Assembly: GCF_965208895.1 (NCBI RefSeq)
Contig: NZ_OZ242363.1
Coordinates: forward strand, 2,294,001-2,358,000
Source: Poriferisodalis sp965208895
GTDB taxonomy: Bacteria > Actinomycetota > Acidimicrobiia > Acidimicrobiales > Poriferisodalaceae
Length of the DNA stretch: 64,000 nucleotides
Direction of reading: 5' to 3'
The position numbers were made by a program, and so were the translations under genes. Under the pieces are notes generated by a model, which saw only the letters and a program-made list of their open reading frames with translations, was not told where the DNA came from and did no database searches. Positions 9,168-18,754 of the stretch are shown one piece after another. Each line of letters begins with the position of its first letter. Position 1 is the first letter of the stretch.

Positions 9168-12100
9168 GTTGTTGCTCCGGCCGGATCGAGCAGACGGACC
9201 GCCACCTCCGCCTCAATCTCACGTAGTGAACCCGGGGCGACGAACACCCCGCGGCGATCGGTGTCCTCTTGGCCGTCAATCAACCAACGGCTGTCCGCTG
9301 CATTTGTTCCTCGCCTAGACCATCTGAGCGCCGAACTGGCCACGTGCTCCCACTGGTCGATGAGTCCGCGTAGCTCTGCAAGAGTGTCACTCGCTCGCTG
9401 CGGTCCAACAATTGATGAAGCGCGATCAACGATCGTTTCCACCGCTCGGCGCACCCAATCGTCAGCAGGATCGAAACCGCCTGCGGCATCCTCAGGTGCC
9501 ATGTTTGCGTCACCTAGGCGAATGAGTGCAGCGAATACGCCAGCGAGGCCCTTGTCGCGTGCCCTTGATGAGAATGGTGTAACCGAAGTGGGTTCGACGT
9601 AGCGGTACAAGCCAGTGTGGTAGCTACGAAAACGCTCATAGTGGCTAATATCTCGTGGGCGCGTCCAGTTGTATACCGTGACCACAAGTCCGGGCGGCTG
9701 GCGGCCGACGCGACTAGTTGCCTGGATGTACTCTGCCGTCGCCTTGGGCTGTCCATTGACGACCATCAATCCAAGCCGGTCGATATCAACACCGACTGAG
9801 ATCATGCTGCTGGCAAACAAGACATCGACCGGGTACTTACCTGCAGGTGGCTTGCCCGACGGAAACGGCTGCTCCAGCAGACCTAGAACCTCGGGAATTT
9901 CCTCAGCTGTCTTGTTGCTAGTCAGCTCCCGACGTTCGTAGAGCAGGCGATCCGCGAACTCGTCGCCGGGGAACCTTGAGAGAACGCCGATGCGGCCCGG
10001 GATGTCGTCCTCAGCCAGTCGAACAGCGCCCCCGAGCTCTCGAAGGCTGTTGAAGTATCCAACGAGCGTCATGTAGGCGTCAGCGGCTTGCGGATCTGCT
10101 TGGTGTAGCTGCTTGGCCCTCGATAGCAAAGCGGCGTATACCCGTACGAGGGCTGTCTTTACTGACTTGCCTGGCGCAAACACGCCCAAATACAGTCGAC
10201 CCGGTGCCTCTTCAGACGGAACTTCTGCACCAAACCAAGAGTCACTTGCGTCGAGTCCCGATGGCGGAAAAATCATGAGTGAGCGATTGAACAAGGAGCC
10301 GACCTGCTGGTCAGCGCGACGAATCGTCGCTGTCGAGGCCACGACTTTCGGCGGGCGCATTTGATTGTCCGCTCCCAAGGAGCCCAACGCGTCCACTGCT
10401 GACTCGTAGAGTCCGACAAGCGTGCCCAACGGACCCGAGATCAGATGAAGCTCATCCTGAATCACCAAGTCGGGTGGTTCAAAAGGCTCGACATCGACTA
10501 CTTCAACCGCGGGCCATCGTCGAGCATGATCCGCAACATGTCGACTCATTTGATGAGTCGCGTCGGCACTTGAGATGTACCCGTGACGCTCACAGTGTCG
10601 TTGAACTCGGCCAAAAAGTGACTGGATGCGTCCGTTCCAAGCCATCTGAGCGAATTTGTCGACCGTCGCGATGATCAGCGATGGCAGATGCCGATAGATC
10701 TGCTCGTCGACTGTATGTGCCGGAATCCCGTCGAGGCCGTAGTCATTCGCGGGAGAGAACGCACAGTCATCATCCGAGCAGAAGATGTTGATCCGCTGCC
10801 GGTAGTCATCTGCGTCGTACTCGCTAGGTCCCAGCTGTGCCCCGCACCAAGGACAGTTCAGCAGCTGGGCAGGCGTACCGCCCTTGGGCCTCTCACCAGC
10901 ACGCCACTTCTGCAAAGCCTCTTTGGCACCGTCGCTCCAGTAGCCGTTCGGATCGGTGTATCGGTTGGGCGTCGCGCTCGTGCCGACCCAGACCCCCACC
11001 GAGAACGGTTCGTCACCCCAAACGGCTTCGTTCGCACGAAGGAACTCACAGGCACAGGCCAAGGCAGCTGCACGTTGGAACTGCTGAATGGTGAGAAGGC
11101 GAAGTGTGTACCGCATAAGCACCCCGACGCCGCCAGCCGCTCGATACCCCTGGGCAGGTGTTCGGATACGGCGGTGGGCAAGTACGAACGCCGTCAACCC
11201 CAAGTAGGCCTCGGTCTTGCCACCACCGGTCGGAAACCACAGCAGGTCGCAGGTGCTTCGGCTGGCGTGGCTACGGTCGACGAGCGCCGGGAGATTTATC
11301 AGAATGAATGCAAGCTGGAATGGCCGCCACAATGTCGGAACGTCGTCAAGGCTGATGTCCACGGCCCCTTTTCGCCGCCGAAGGGCGACCTCTGAGCGAA
11401 CTCGCTGTAGCGCCATCGCCCTGTTGGCGAAGCAGAACGCCCTGCACGCAAGCTGGGACATCTCGTCGTCAGCACGACTCAGAAGTGTGATCCCCTCGAC
11501 AATTCGCTCATGAACCAAGCGGCAGGCGTCAATATGTTCATCTGCCTGATCTCGCAAGCCTCCTCGGAGCAGAGCAACTCGGCTCGCTAGTTCGTCGATC
11601 CAACGTCCGTAGGACTCCGCTAGCGGAAACAGCATGCGCTGCAATTGCTCACCGGAAACGCCCCCGGGATCCGTTCCGCCGAGAAGTCGCATGTCGAGAC
11701 CGAGACCGTCATCACCCCGAGGATCGATCCTCGGTAGTTCGTGAACCGGCAGTACAACTGTACGGATCGCAGTTGCGCCTGTCCCTCCATCAGCCTGCCA
11801 GTCGGCAGCGCAACCATGCCCTACTGCATACTCGGGTCGATCCCGGAAAAGCAGCTCATCGGAGCGCCGGTCAGCATCGAGCAACTCAAAGTTGGCGACA
11901 TCGTCAAGCGCCCGGGCTCGAAACACGGCCGTGTTGTCGCGGTGGTGCACACTGAGCTCCGGTTGGAACAGCCATTCGCTGTCATCCGGTTTGCCGGGAT
12001 TCATCGGGTTGACCCGATTCACCATAAACACCGATATCGCACGCCTCCTGCCATCTGGCAACGTTCGGCAGAGCCACTGAACCTGGACGTCCCCTGCAAG

Positions 12101-12556
12101 GCTCCGGGCGCCCGAGTCCCCAACAGCAAGAGCGAACACTTCGGTGTGCTGACTGCGGGTCCATACTGTCGCCTCCCCGACTGAACCGTCATTCCGCTCG
12201 CTTTCGCGGCTTTCCTGCACGTACCGGCCCCATTGCACAGTCACCTCGACCTCGCCTACTTCGGGGCCAACGGTGAATGAAAGGCCGATGCTTGATGGAT
12301 TCATGGCCATCGAGAGGGGCGAGGCATAGCCCGTGTCGAGGCTGTCGTCCTCGGCCGCGGCGTCGGCTGCCCCTTCATCTTCCTCCGGGCTGACCTGTGT
12401 GCCTGCCGGGGCTAGGCGCCCGAGGACGTACCTAACGGTGGGGCGCTGAGGCAAAGCCTCATCTGGGCCATCGAATGGGCCAAGGAGTTCGCAGCTCAGC
12501 GTCTTGATGAGATCGCCACGCATGTCTCGCTGCAACTCGAGTCGTGACTTCGGCAT
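9164..12556 (-). CDS. drmA: DISARM helicase DrmA
   Basis: This is a 1130-residue superfamily 2 helicase of the DrmA type. Walker A is in WFPTGGGKTEAY (about 442-453), and the DEAD-like box is IQDELHLISG (about 697-706). Motif III is STATIRR near 738. The C-terminal lobe has SMISVGVDIDRL and QATSRVGRQPPG (about 935-947), typical of the DrmA/DUF1998-linked helicases. It works with DrmB as a DNA translocase that recognises incoming DNA, with entry controlled by an internal loop in characterised systems. The ATG is preceded by GGGGAGG. A gap of 86 bases separates it from the upstream drmD stop, so it remains in the same operon. Confidence 0.95.
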   Translation of the reverse strand: MPKSRLELQRDMRGDLIKTLSCELLGPFDGPDEALPQRPTVRYVLGRLAPAGTQVSPEEDEGAADAAAEDDSLDTGYASPLSMAMNPSSIGLSFTVGPEVGEVEVTVQWGRYVQESRESERNDGSVGEATVWTRSQHTEVFALAVGDSGARSLAGDVQVQWLCRTLPDGRRRAISVFMVNRVNPMNPGKPDDSEWLFQPELSVHHRDNTAVFRARALDDVANFELLDADRRSDELLFRDRPEYAVGHGCAADWQADGGTGATAIRTVVLPVHELPRIDPRGDDGLGLDMRLLGGTDPGGVSGEQLQRMLFPLAESYGRWIDELASRVALLRGGLRDQADEHIDACRLVHERIVEGITLLSRADDEMSQLACRAFCFANRAMALQRVRSEVALRRRKGAVDISLDDVPTLWRPFQLAFILINLPALVDRSHASRSTCDLLWFPTGGGKTEAYLGLTAFVLAHRRIRTPAQGYRAAGGVGVLMRYTLRLLTIQQFQRAAALACACEFLRANEAVWGDEPFSVGVWVGTSATPNRYTDPNGYWSDGAKEALQKWRAGERPKGGTPAQLLNCPWCGAQLGPSEYDADDYRQRINIFCSDDDCAFSPANDYGLDGIPAHTVDEQIYRHLPSLIIATVDKFAQMAWNGRIQSLFGRVQRHCERHGYISSADATHQMSRHVADHARRWPAVEVVDVEPFEPPDLVIQDELHLISGPLGTLVGLYESAVDALGSLGADNQMRPPKVVASTATIRRADQQVGSLFNRSLMIFPPSGLDASDSWFGAEVPSEEAPGRLYLGVFAPGKSVKTALVRVYAALLSRAKQLHQADPQAADAYMTLVGYFNSLRELGGAVRLAEDDIPGRIGVLSRFPGDEFADRLLYERRELTSNKTAEEIPEVLGLLEQPFPSGKPPAGKYPVDVLFASSMISVGVDIDRLGLMVVNGQPKATAEYIQATSRVGRQPPGLVVTVYNWTRPRDISHYERFRSYHTGLYRYVEPTSVTPFSSRARDKGLAGVFAALIRLGDANMAPEDAAGGFDPADDWVRRAVETIVDRASSIVGPQRASDTLAELRGLIDQWEHVASSALRWSRRGTNAADSRWLIDGQEDTDRRGVFVAPGSLREIEAEVAVRLLDPAGATT

Positions 12557-12642
12557 GTCGGAGCCTCCCCGAATCGTCGCCTGACTCTACGCTCGTTCTG
12601 CCAGCGTCGATCCTTCGTCGAAGTAACGACCGCAGCGGTCCA

Positions 12643-15600
12643 TCAGATCGGCCGCGCAGTCGCAGCACGCTGAGCACTCTCACCGGGCCGCAGTGAGAGA
12701 TCGGGTTGGTCCAATGCGATCGGATTCGGACGCACCTCGATGCGAGCAACCGATACAAGCTGGTGGTCGATGCTCGGGTGTCGATGGCTCTCTATCTCGG
12801 CCATCCTTCGGGATCTATCCAGAGCGAGGTCGTTCGCAAGCTGCTGAGCATCCTCCAGATTTTTCTCCCAGACGGGCAGGATTCTGCGCTCTCCTTCATC
12901 AACGCTCGCACGAATCCGCTCGACTGTCGCTTGGGTGGAAGCGATTTTGTCGGCGGCCGCGCGGTCGCGATGATCGAACCAGGCTTCCAGCCGGGTCCGT
13001 TCGCGCGTTACGCGCTGTTCAGCTTCGGCGGTCACGGTCTCTTGACGTTGGTCAGCAAGTTCTCCGACGTGCGAGGCAGCCGCCTGCGCCGCTTCGTCCA
13101 AGGCATCGAGCGGAATCGCATCGGGCGGTATGTCGCCTTCCTCCGATCTGCTGAACAGTGCTCCGCGTTGAGCGAGCGCTCCACCGATGCGCGTGCTGAC
13201 AGTTCCATCGTCCGATACGAACACCGGTACCAGGTCGGATCGGTATCGGATGCCCGGAGTGTCGATCTGATGCACGAACAACCAACCGGTGACAGCCGGA
13301 AGGTAGCGACTCGCTTTGAGTCGCCACGATCCTGTAGCGCCCTCATAGTTGCTGTCGAGTACATCGCTCACTATGGACTCGATGATTGGGTGTCCGAAGG
13401 CGAAGAACTCGACATGCTCGACATCGCGCAGAGCTTCCGGGTGGAATACTGCCCATCGCTTGTGACTCACCGCAAAGAACTCATGGAGGTTGTCGCCGCG
13501 GAACGGATCGTTGAAGGTCAGTTCGTACTCGTCGCCTCGTTTCTTGATGTGTGTGCGAGCATCCGCAAGCAACGCGGTTATGAAGGCTTGCTGGGACTCC
13601 GGACTCAGGCCGTGTTCGCTTCCTGCGATTCTCTCCGCGATCTCTCGCCTATAGCTCTTGACATCCATGACAAAATCACGAAGCTGCACGTCAGCTAGCC
13701 GAGCTTTTGCCACCTGATCTTCGAGTTGTCGGCCGAGTTCGTCTAGCGCTGCATCGCGCTCGGCTGGCGCTTGTCGCAAGATCTTGCGGAGATCTTCCTC
13801 AGTATTACCGAGTATCGGATCAAGACCTCCGACAGTTTCCTCAAAAGCGTTGATTCGGCGCTCCAGCACGTCGAGCACTCGCTCCTCGATCGTGTCCTCC
13901 AAGTAGAGGTTGAATACACGCACGACATGGCGTTGCCCAATACGGTCGATACGCCCAATGCGCTGCTCGACACGCATCGGATTCCAAGGAAGGTCGTAGT
14001 TAACCAAGTAGTGGCAGAACTGGAAATTGCGGCCTTCGCCTCCCGCTTGCGTCGAAACCAGTACTTGGGGACCCGTTCCAAGGCGAAATAGCTCAACAGC
14101 ATCGTCTTTTGCGCTCGGTTTCATCTGGCCGTGAAACAAGTTGACCCCGACTGGATCGTTTGACCCCTGCATTTGACGCAGAAGTTCGCTGATGTACTCT
14201 TGTGTTTCGCGAAACTCGGTGAAGATGAGTACCTTGGCATCAGGATCTTCCTCGAACAGTGTCTCCATCTGCCTAATGAATTCTGTGCCTTTGGAATCAG
14301 AAGGAAGATCCTCGAGAATCTGTACTAACTCTGCCAATTGCGAGGCTTCTTCCTGGTGCAGCCTTGCTTCGACGATACCAGCGGCGGACTCACTCTCATC
14401 GAAAGACTGCTCCAGCTGCGTAGTCGACTGCTCCAATGAGGCGGTTTTGGTCAAGAGACGGTCGCGGCGCCCTGCCAATGAACGGCTCAGAGCACGGATA
14501 CTGCTGGCCATGAGCTTCTGGAACGTGACCATGACGAACGCGAAAGCGTTCTCCTTATTCGCCTCGGCAAGAGCGAATCCGCGCCGGACATACTCCTCCA
14601 CGAGTTCAAGCGCCGCACGCTCATCGTCGGTTAGCGCTACAGCCCATCTAGATGCGCGTCGTGGCATGAAGTCCCCGACGACGCTTTTACGGTTACGGAT
14701 CAGGATCTCAGAGAGCAAGTGCTGTTCTGAGAGCTCGCGGCAAACAACTTCACGCTCGTGACTGGACCGCTCCAGCCTTTCCCGTATGACGTGCTCCGGT
14801 GCCCCTAGCCAGTTGTTCAGTTTCTGAAGTGTCACCAACGAAGACTCACCAGGTATCGGGAAGGACTCGCTCAGCTGCTCGACCAGCCTGCTCAAGCCTC
14901 GCGCTTCACGTCGGTGCGCCTCGAAGTGATCCTCGCTGGCGAAGAGCACAGGATCGAGGAGTTCCACGAGGGAATACAGCTCATGGGTTTGGAGCTGCAT
15001 CGGCGTCGCTGTCAAGAAGAGCATCGAACGCCTGCCCACACGGGACGGGTCTGCGAGATCTCGGATAAGCTGATATAGCTTTGTCGTCGTAACCGTATTC
15101 CCGTGGCGAGTGGATCTCGCATGGTGCGCCTCATCGACGATGATCATGTCCCAGTCGACTTGCTTCACCTCTCTCGACCGCTCATCGCCAGAGACCCAAG
15201 CGTCGGACACGATGACATCGTCGTATCTCGCAAACGGGTTGCCCGTGTACCCCTCGGTCTTTCGGAGGTGGCGGACGGTATCAGAATCGAGGACAGCGAA
15301 TGTCTCGTTGAACTTCGTCTTGAGTTCGAATTGCCACTGCCGTCGCAGATTCGGCGGGACGACAACCAAGCAACGCTTCACGATTCTTCGTGTCCGGAGT
15401 TCCTTGAGGATCATTCCAGCCTCGATCGTCTTCCCAAGACCAACCTCATCGCAAAGCAGATAGCGATGTGGGTAGTTGGTGACCACGCGGTGAACTACGC
15501 CGACTTGGTGCGGTTTCACATCAACCCGGGTGTGCCCGAGCGACACAAGATCGTCGTGGAGATGCGCGAAGTAGTGGTGGCGCGTGACTAATCCAAGTCG

Positions 15601-15966
15601 GAACTTCTTGTAGGAACCAATCCGGCCGTTCTTGAACTTCGCAACTGGATCAAGATTATGGTTTGGCCGTAGCGCTGCCTCAGGGACCGTTCGCAGACCG
15701 CTCAGGAACTGGACTTGCCACTTTGGAGGTTTGCCATCGATCGATTCCAAGCGGAGTCCTGGTTCGTCGGCCCCAGTTCGTACCACCATCAGCGGAAGCT
15801 CGACGCGGCTAAGACTGCCGCTCTTCCAATTCACCTTGGGACTGAGGTCGACGCCGGGATCCCAGCGCACGGTCGCTACAGCACCGTTCAGCTCTTCAAT
15901 GACTCCATAGGAACCGGGGTGACTTGCAAACTCGACCAATGCTCCGACCACAAGATCCGTATTCAT
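12643..15966 (-). CDS. drmD: DISARM SNF2-like helicase DrmD
   Basis: The 1107-residue protein is an SNF2/RapA-type ATPase. Walker A is CDEVGLGKTIEAG (about 173-185), the DEAH box is VDEAHHAR (about 277), motif III is LFLTATPMQ, and the C-terminal lobe has STQAGGEGRNFQ and EQRIGRIDRIGQ (about 665-676). A long helical region rich in Arg and Glu precedes the C-terminus. DrmD is the marker of class 1 DISARM, which normally carries an adenine methylase, whereas this operon carries a cytosine methylase. The ATG at 15966 has GAGG nine bases upstream. As first gene of the operon, its promoter should lie in the 156 bases up to the ISL3 end at 16123, so the insertion bounds the regulatory region. Confidence 0.93.
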   Translation of the reverse strand: MNTDLVVGALVEFASHPGSYGVIEELNGAVATVRWDPGVDLSPKVNWKSGSLSRVELPLMVVRTGADEPGLRLESIDGKPPKWQVQFLSGLRTVPEAALRPNHNLDPVAKFKNGRIGSYKKFRLGLVTRHHYFAHLHDDLVSLGHTRVDVKPHQVGVVHRVVTNYPHRYLLCDEVGLGKTIEAGMILKELRTRRIVKRCLVVVPPNLRRQWQFELKTKFNETFAVLDSDTVRHLRKTEGYTGNPFARYDDVIVSDAWVSGDERSREVKQVDWDMIIVDEAHHARSTRHGNTVTTTKLYQLIRDLADPSRVGRRSMLFLTATPMQLQTHELYSLVELLDPVLFASEDHFEAHRREARGLSRLVEQLSESFPIPGESSLVTLQKLNNWLGAPEHVIRERLERSSHEREVVCRELSEQHLLSEILIRNRKSVVGDFMPRRASRWAVALTDDERAALELVEEYVRRGFALAEANKENAFAFVMVTFQKLMASSIRALSRSLAGRRDRLLTKTASLEQSTTQLEQSFDESESAAGIVEARLHQEEASQLAELVQILEDLPSDSKGTEFIRQMETLFEEDPDAKVLIFTEFRETQEYISELLRQMQGSNDPVGVNLFHGQMKPSAKDDAVELFRLGTGPQVLVSTQAGGEGRNFQFCHYLVNYDLPWNPMRVEQRIGRIDRIGQRHVVRVFNLYLEDTIEERVLDVLERRINAFEETVGGLDPILGNTEEDLRKILRQAPAERDAALDELGRQLEDQVAKARLADVQLRDFVMDVKSYRREIAERIAGSEHGLSPESQQAFITALLADARTHIKKRGDEYELTFNDPFRGDNLHEFFAVSHKRWAVFHPEALRDVEHVEFFAFGHPIIESIVSDVLDSNYEGATGSWRLKASRYLPAVTGWLFVHQIDTPGIRYRSDLVPVFVSDDGTVSTRIGGALAQRGALFSRSEEGDIPPDAIPLDALDEAAQAAASHVGELADQRQETVTAEAEQRVTRERTRLEAWFDHRDRAAADKIASTQATVERIRASVDEGERRILPVWEKNLEDAQQLANDLALDRSRRMAEIESHRHPSIDHQLVSVARIEVRPNPIALDQPDLSLRPGESAQRAATARPI

Positions 15967-16122
15967 TTCTACCGTCCTCGCTCGACGCCAAGTTCTGCAC
16001 TGTCGTAGCAGCGGGGTGTGACATCGAAGGGTCCACTTGGGCCGGGTATAGGCCGTGCAGCCGGATTGTTCACAGCCGGGAGGCTATTCGCGCGTCGCGC
16101 TCGGGGACCAGCGGTGCAATCG

Positions 16123-17458
16123 GGTGCTTCGCGTTTCCGCGTGGGGTAGCTCGGTGAGGGTCCTGGCTGGATAGGGAGGGATCCCCCGGAATCGGAGGTG
16201 TCTTATCGCCCCGGTTCGGGAGGATCCCTGTGGCTGTTGACTGTACGCGTGCGTTGTCGTTGATCGTCGGTTTGGGTTCGGGTGTCGCGGTGCTCGATGT
16301 GGGGGGCCGACGCGGCGGCCCGCTCGAGGTCGAGATCGAGTTGGCCCGCCGGCCGTGCTGCGGGGGTTGCGGCGGGCCGGTGTGGGCTCACGGGTCGAGC
16401 CGGGGTGAGGCTGGCTGATCTGGCGGCGTTCGGCCGGCCGGTGCGGCTGGTGTGGCGCAAGCGCCGCTGGCTGTGCCCCGACGGGTCGTGCGCGGTGCGC
16501 ACGTTCACCGATCAGGAACCGGCCATCGCGCTGCCGAGGGCGCGCATGACCGCTCGGGCTGCTCGCTGGGCGACTCGCCGGGCGGGCAAGGGACGGGCGA
16601 TCAAGGAGATCGTAGCCGAGCTGGGATGCAACTGGCATACCGCTATGGCTGCGGTGCATCGGTGGGGCACCGCGCTGCTCGAAGCCGACCGGTCGCGTAT
16701 CGGCGGCGTGACGGCGTTGGGTCTCGATGAGATCTTGATGTTCCGCCGCGGCCGGTACCGCGAACAGCACTGGGGCACCACCATCGTGGACGCCAGGCGG
16801 GGCAAGCTGCTCGACATAGTCGCTGGCAAGAGCGCCAAAGGGGCCACACGCTGGATCCGCGGGCGCACCTCGGGGCGGCGGCGGCGAGTGCGGTGGGCGG
16901 TGATGGATCTGTCGGGGCCGTACCGCAAGGCGTTCACCGATTCGCTGCCCCACGCGATCCAGGTCGCGGACCCGTTCCACGTCGTCAAGCTCGCCAACAG
17001 CACCATCGACGAAGTGCGCCGACGCGTCCAGAACGAGACAACCGGCGGACGCGGCACCAAAGGCGATCCGCTGTATCGGATACGGCGGCTGCTGCTCAAG
17101 GCCCACGAACGCGTCACCGAACGCGGCGAGGCGAAGCTGCGCGGCCTGCTCGCCGCCGGCGACCCCCACGGCGAGGTCCGCGACGCATGGCACGCGAAAG
17201 AGACCCTGCGCATGACCTACCGCATCGGCGACCACCAACTCGCCCTCGAAGCCATCGACGAGCTGTCCCGCGACCCGCGCGACGAAACCTTCTCGCCGGA
17301 GCTGAACAAGCTCGGCCGCACGCTTCGCACCTGGCGGGCACAGATCACCAACTGGCACCGCTCACGCGTGACGAACGGCCCCACCGAGGCAGCCAACAAC
17401 CTGGCCAAGCTGATCAAGCGCGTGTCGTTCGGGAACGCCAACTTCGACCACTACCGAA
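16123..17458 (+). mobile_element. ISL3-family insertion sequence, copy 2, truncated at its 3' end
   Basis: The left terminal repeat begins at 16123 (GGTGCTTCGCGTTTCCGCG) and the body runs to about 17458. There the sequence departs from the intact copy just after the codons for FDHYR. About 20 codons and the right terminal repeat are missing and are replaced by IS110-associated sequence. I did not find the missing end downstream of the IS110 gene, so this is a truncation rather than a simple insertion. No target duplication can be tested. The flank before the left end is TGCAATCG. Confidence 0.8.
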
Positions 17459-17459
17459 C
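16230..17459 (+). pseudogene. ISL3-family transposase with N-terminal frameshift and lost C-terminus
   Basis: The GTG at 16230 with GGGAGG upstream matches the start of the other ISL3 copies, and the first 55 residues carry the Cys-Cys-Gly-Gly-Cys finger. At about 16403-16407 a G run has one base more than the homologous position in the copies at 0.6 and 61.0 kb. Frame 1 therefore ends at 16418, while the remainder (RLADLAAFGRPV onward) continues in another frame. The central catalytic region is otherwise well preserved up to the truncation at about 17458. Two independent lesions make it non-functional. Confidence 0.85.
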
Positions 17460-17699
17460 AGTGAAGATGTGTGCGGGGAGCGGGCCGTCGGCGTCTGACC
17501 TGCTATCGAACTGGCCCTGCGTGTTGTGGGTGCCTTGGGTGGGACTCGTCGGCGTCGGCGGCTCGCTTCTTGGACTTGTCAGCTGCGGCCGGTCCGGGAC
17601 GAGCGACGTGACCTCATAGGAACGTGTGCTGGCTGATGCCTCATCACTGTTATGTCCGTCCCGTCCCGGCACGCGAGCCGCTCCGAGATGAAGGACAAC
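17460..17699 (+). ncRNA. Candidate IS110 5' non-coding region (possible bridge RNA locus)
   Basis: About 240 bases between the ISL3 break and the IS110 transposase start contain no convincing gene. Known IS110-group elements encode a structured bridge RNA in the non-coding end upstream of the recombinase gene, so this is where one would lie. The segment is GC-rich with several short self-complementary stretches. The decamer ATAGGAACGT at 17617-17626 recurs at 18674-18683 just after the gene, which may reflect the related donor ends. This is position-based inference only, and the element looks inactive. Confidence 0.3.
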
Positions 17700-18668
17700 A
17701 TGATGCCAGAACCGCCACGGGCGGTGATCGGCGGGATCGGCTGCCGCACCGACTTCCACGTAGCCGCAGCGCTCGACCCGTTGGGCCGGATGCTGGGCAG
17801 CGAGTCGTTCCCCGCGACAGTTGCGGGCTATGACTCCACATGCAGGTGGCTCGCGTCGTTCGGGCCGATCGCCGCGGTCGGCGTGGAGTCCACCGGTTCC
17901 TGCGGGGCGGCCCTGGCCCGGTCTTTGACCGAGCAGGGCTGCGCGGTCATCGAGGCCGACCAGCCCCATCGCCATCTTCGCGCCCGCCGCGGCAAGAACG
18001 ACGCCATCGACGCCGAGGCCGCTGCCCGCAAGGTGCTCTCGGGCGAAGCGGCCGCAGCCGCGACCGACACCACCGGGGTCGTCGAGGCGATCCGTCAGCT
18101 CAGCGTCGCCCGCAACAGCGCTGTCAAGGCCCGCTCTGCGGCGCTGTGCCAGCTCGGCGGCCTGCTCGTCGCCGCCCCCGCCGATTTGCGCGCCCAGCTC
18201 GACTGCCGCCGCACCCTCGGGGGCAAGGCGGCGGTGTGCGCACGGCTGCGGCCCGACCCCGGCCGGCTCGCCGACCCCGCCCAAGCAGCCAAGACAGCGC
18301 TTGCCAGCCTGGGGCGTCGCATCGCCCAGCTCGGCGCCGAAGCCGACGAGCTCGAAGACGAACTCGACCGGCTCAGCCCCGAAGCGTCGTTCGCTCACCT
18401 GTGCGGCGCCGCGCCGGTCCCTGCCTCGAGCGGGCGCACCAGCCGTCACCGGCTCAACTTCGCCGGCAACCGCGACGCCAACCGGGCACTGCACATGATC
18501 GTCATCGTCCGGCTCCGCTGCTGCGAACGAACCCGCAGCTACCTCAACCGCCGCGTCGCCGAAGGCAAAACCAAAAAAGAAGCCATCCGCTGCCTCAAAC
18601 GCTTCGTCGCACGAGAGATCTACCGCACCCTTCGAGCCGACCTCGCCACCCTCAAAACCCGCACTTGA
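17700..18668 (+). pseudogene. IS110-family transposase, probably inactive (missing catalytic Asp and internal deletion)
   Basis: From the ATG at 17700 (AAGGA five bases upstream) the product is about 322 residues. The N-terminal RuvC-like DEDD domain is recognisable: VIGGIGCRTDFHVAA, then VGVESTG with the Glu, then GKNDAIDAEAAAR with two Asp residues. The C-terminal Tnp20-type domain has CGAAPVPASSGRT with the conserved Ser and IRCLKRFVAREIY. In family members I recall, the first motif reads GGVD or GGID; here the Asp is Gly (codon GGC, one change from GAC). The segment normally carrying GVGPxTA between LDRL and SPEASFAHLCG is also absent, an in-frame loss of roughly 33 residues at about 18376. 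Together these suggest a dead copy. Confidence 0.75.
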
Positions 18669-18754
18669 CATCTATAGGAACGTCCCGGGGCGATTCACTG
18701 GACCCACCTCAACACCCCAAAACTTGACATAGGGGCTCATCTAGCAGATGCATG
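18669..18754. other. IS110 3' flank with repeated ACTTGACAT-type ends
   Basis: Just after the IS110 stop the sequence ACTTGACATCTATAGGAACGT occurs in overlapping form at 18663-18683. A related ACTTGACATAGGGGCTC appears at 18721-18737. Such strings commonly follow IS110 genes in actinomycetes, so two element ends, or a duplicated end, may be stacked here. The minus-strand kinase gene ends at 18755 directly beyond. Confidence 0.35.

Noticed and set aside
16084..17358. Minus-strand open frame of 424 codons opposite ISL3 copy 2
   Set aside because: Shadow of the transposase; the analogous frames opposite copies 1 and 3 are not conserved in length.
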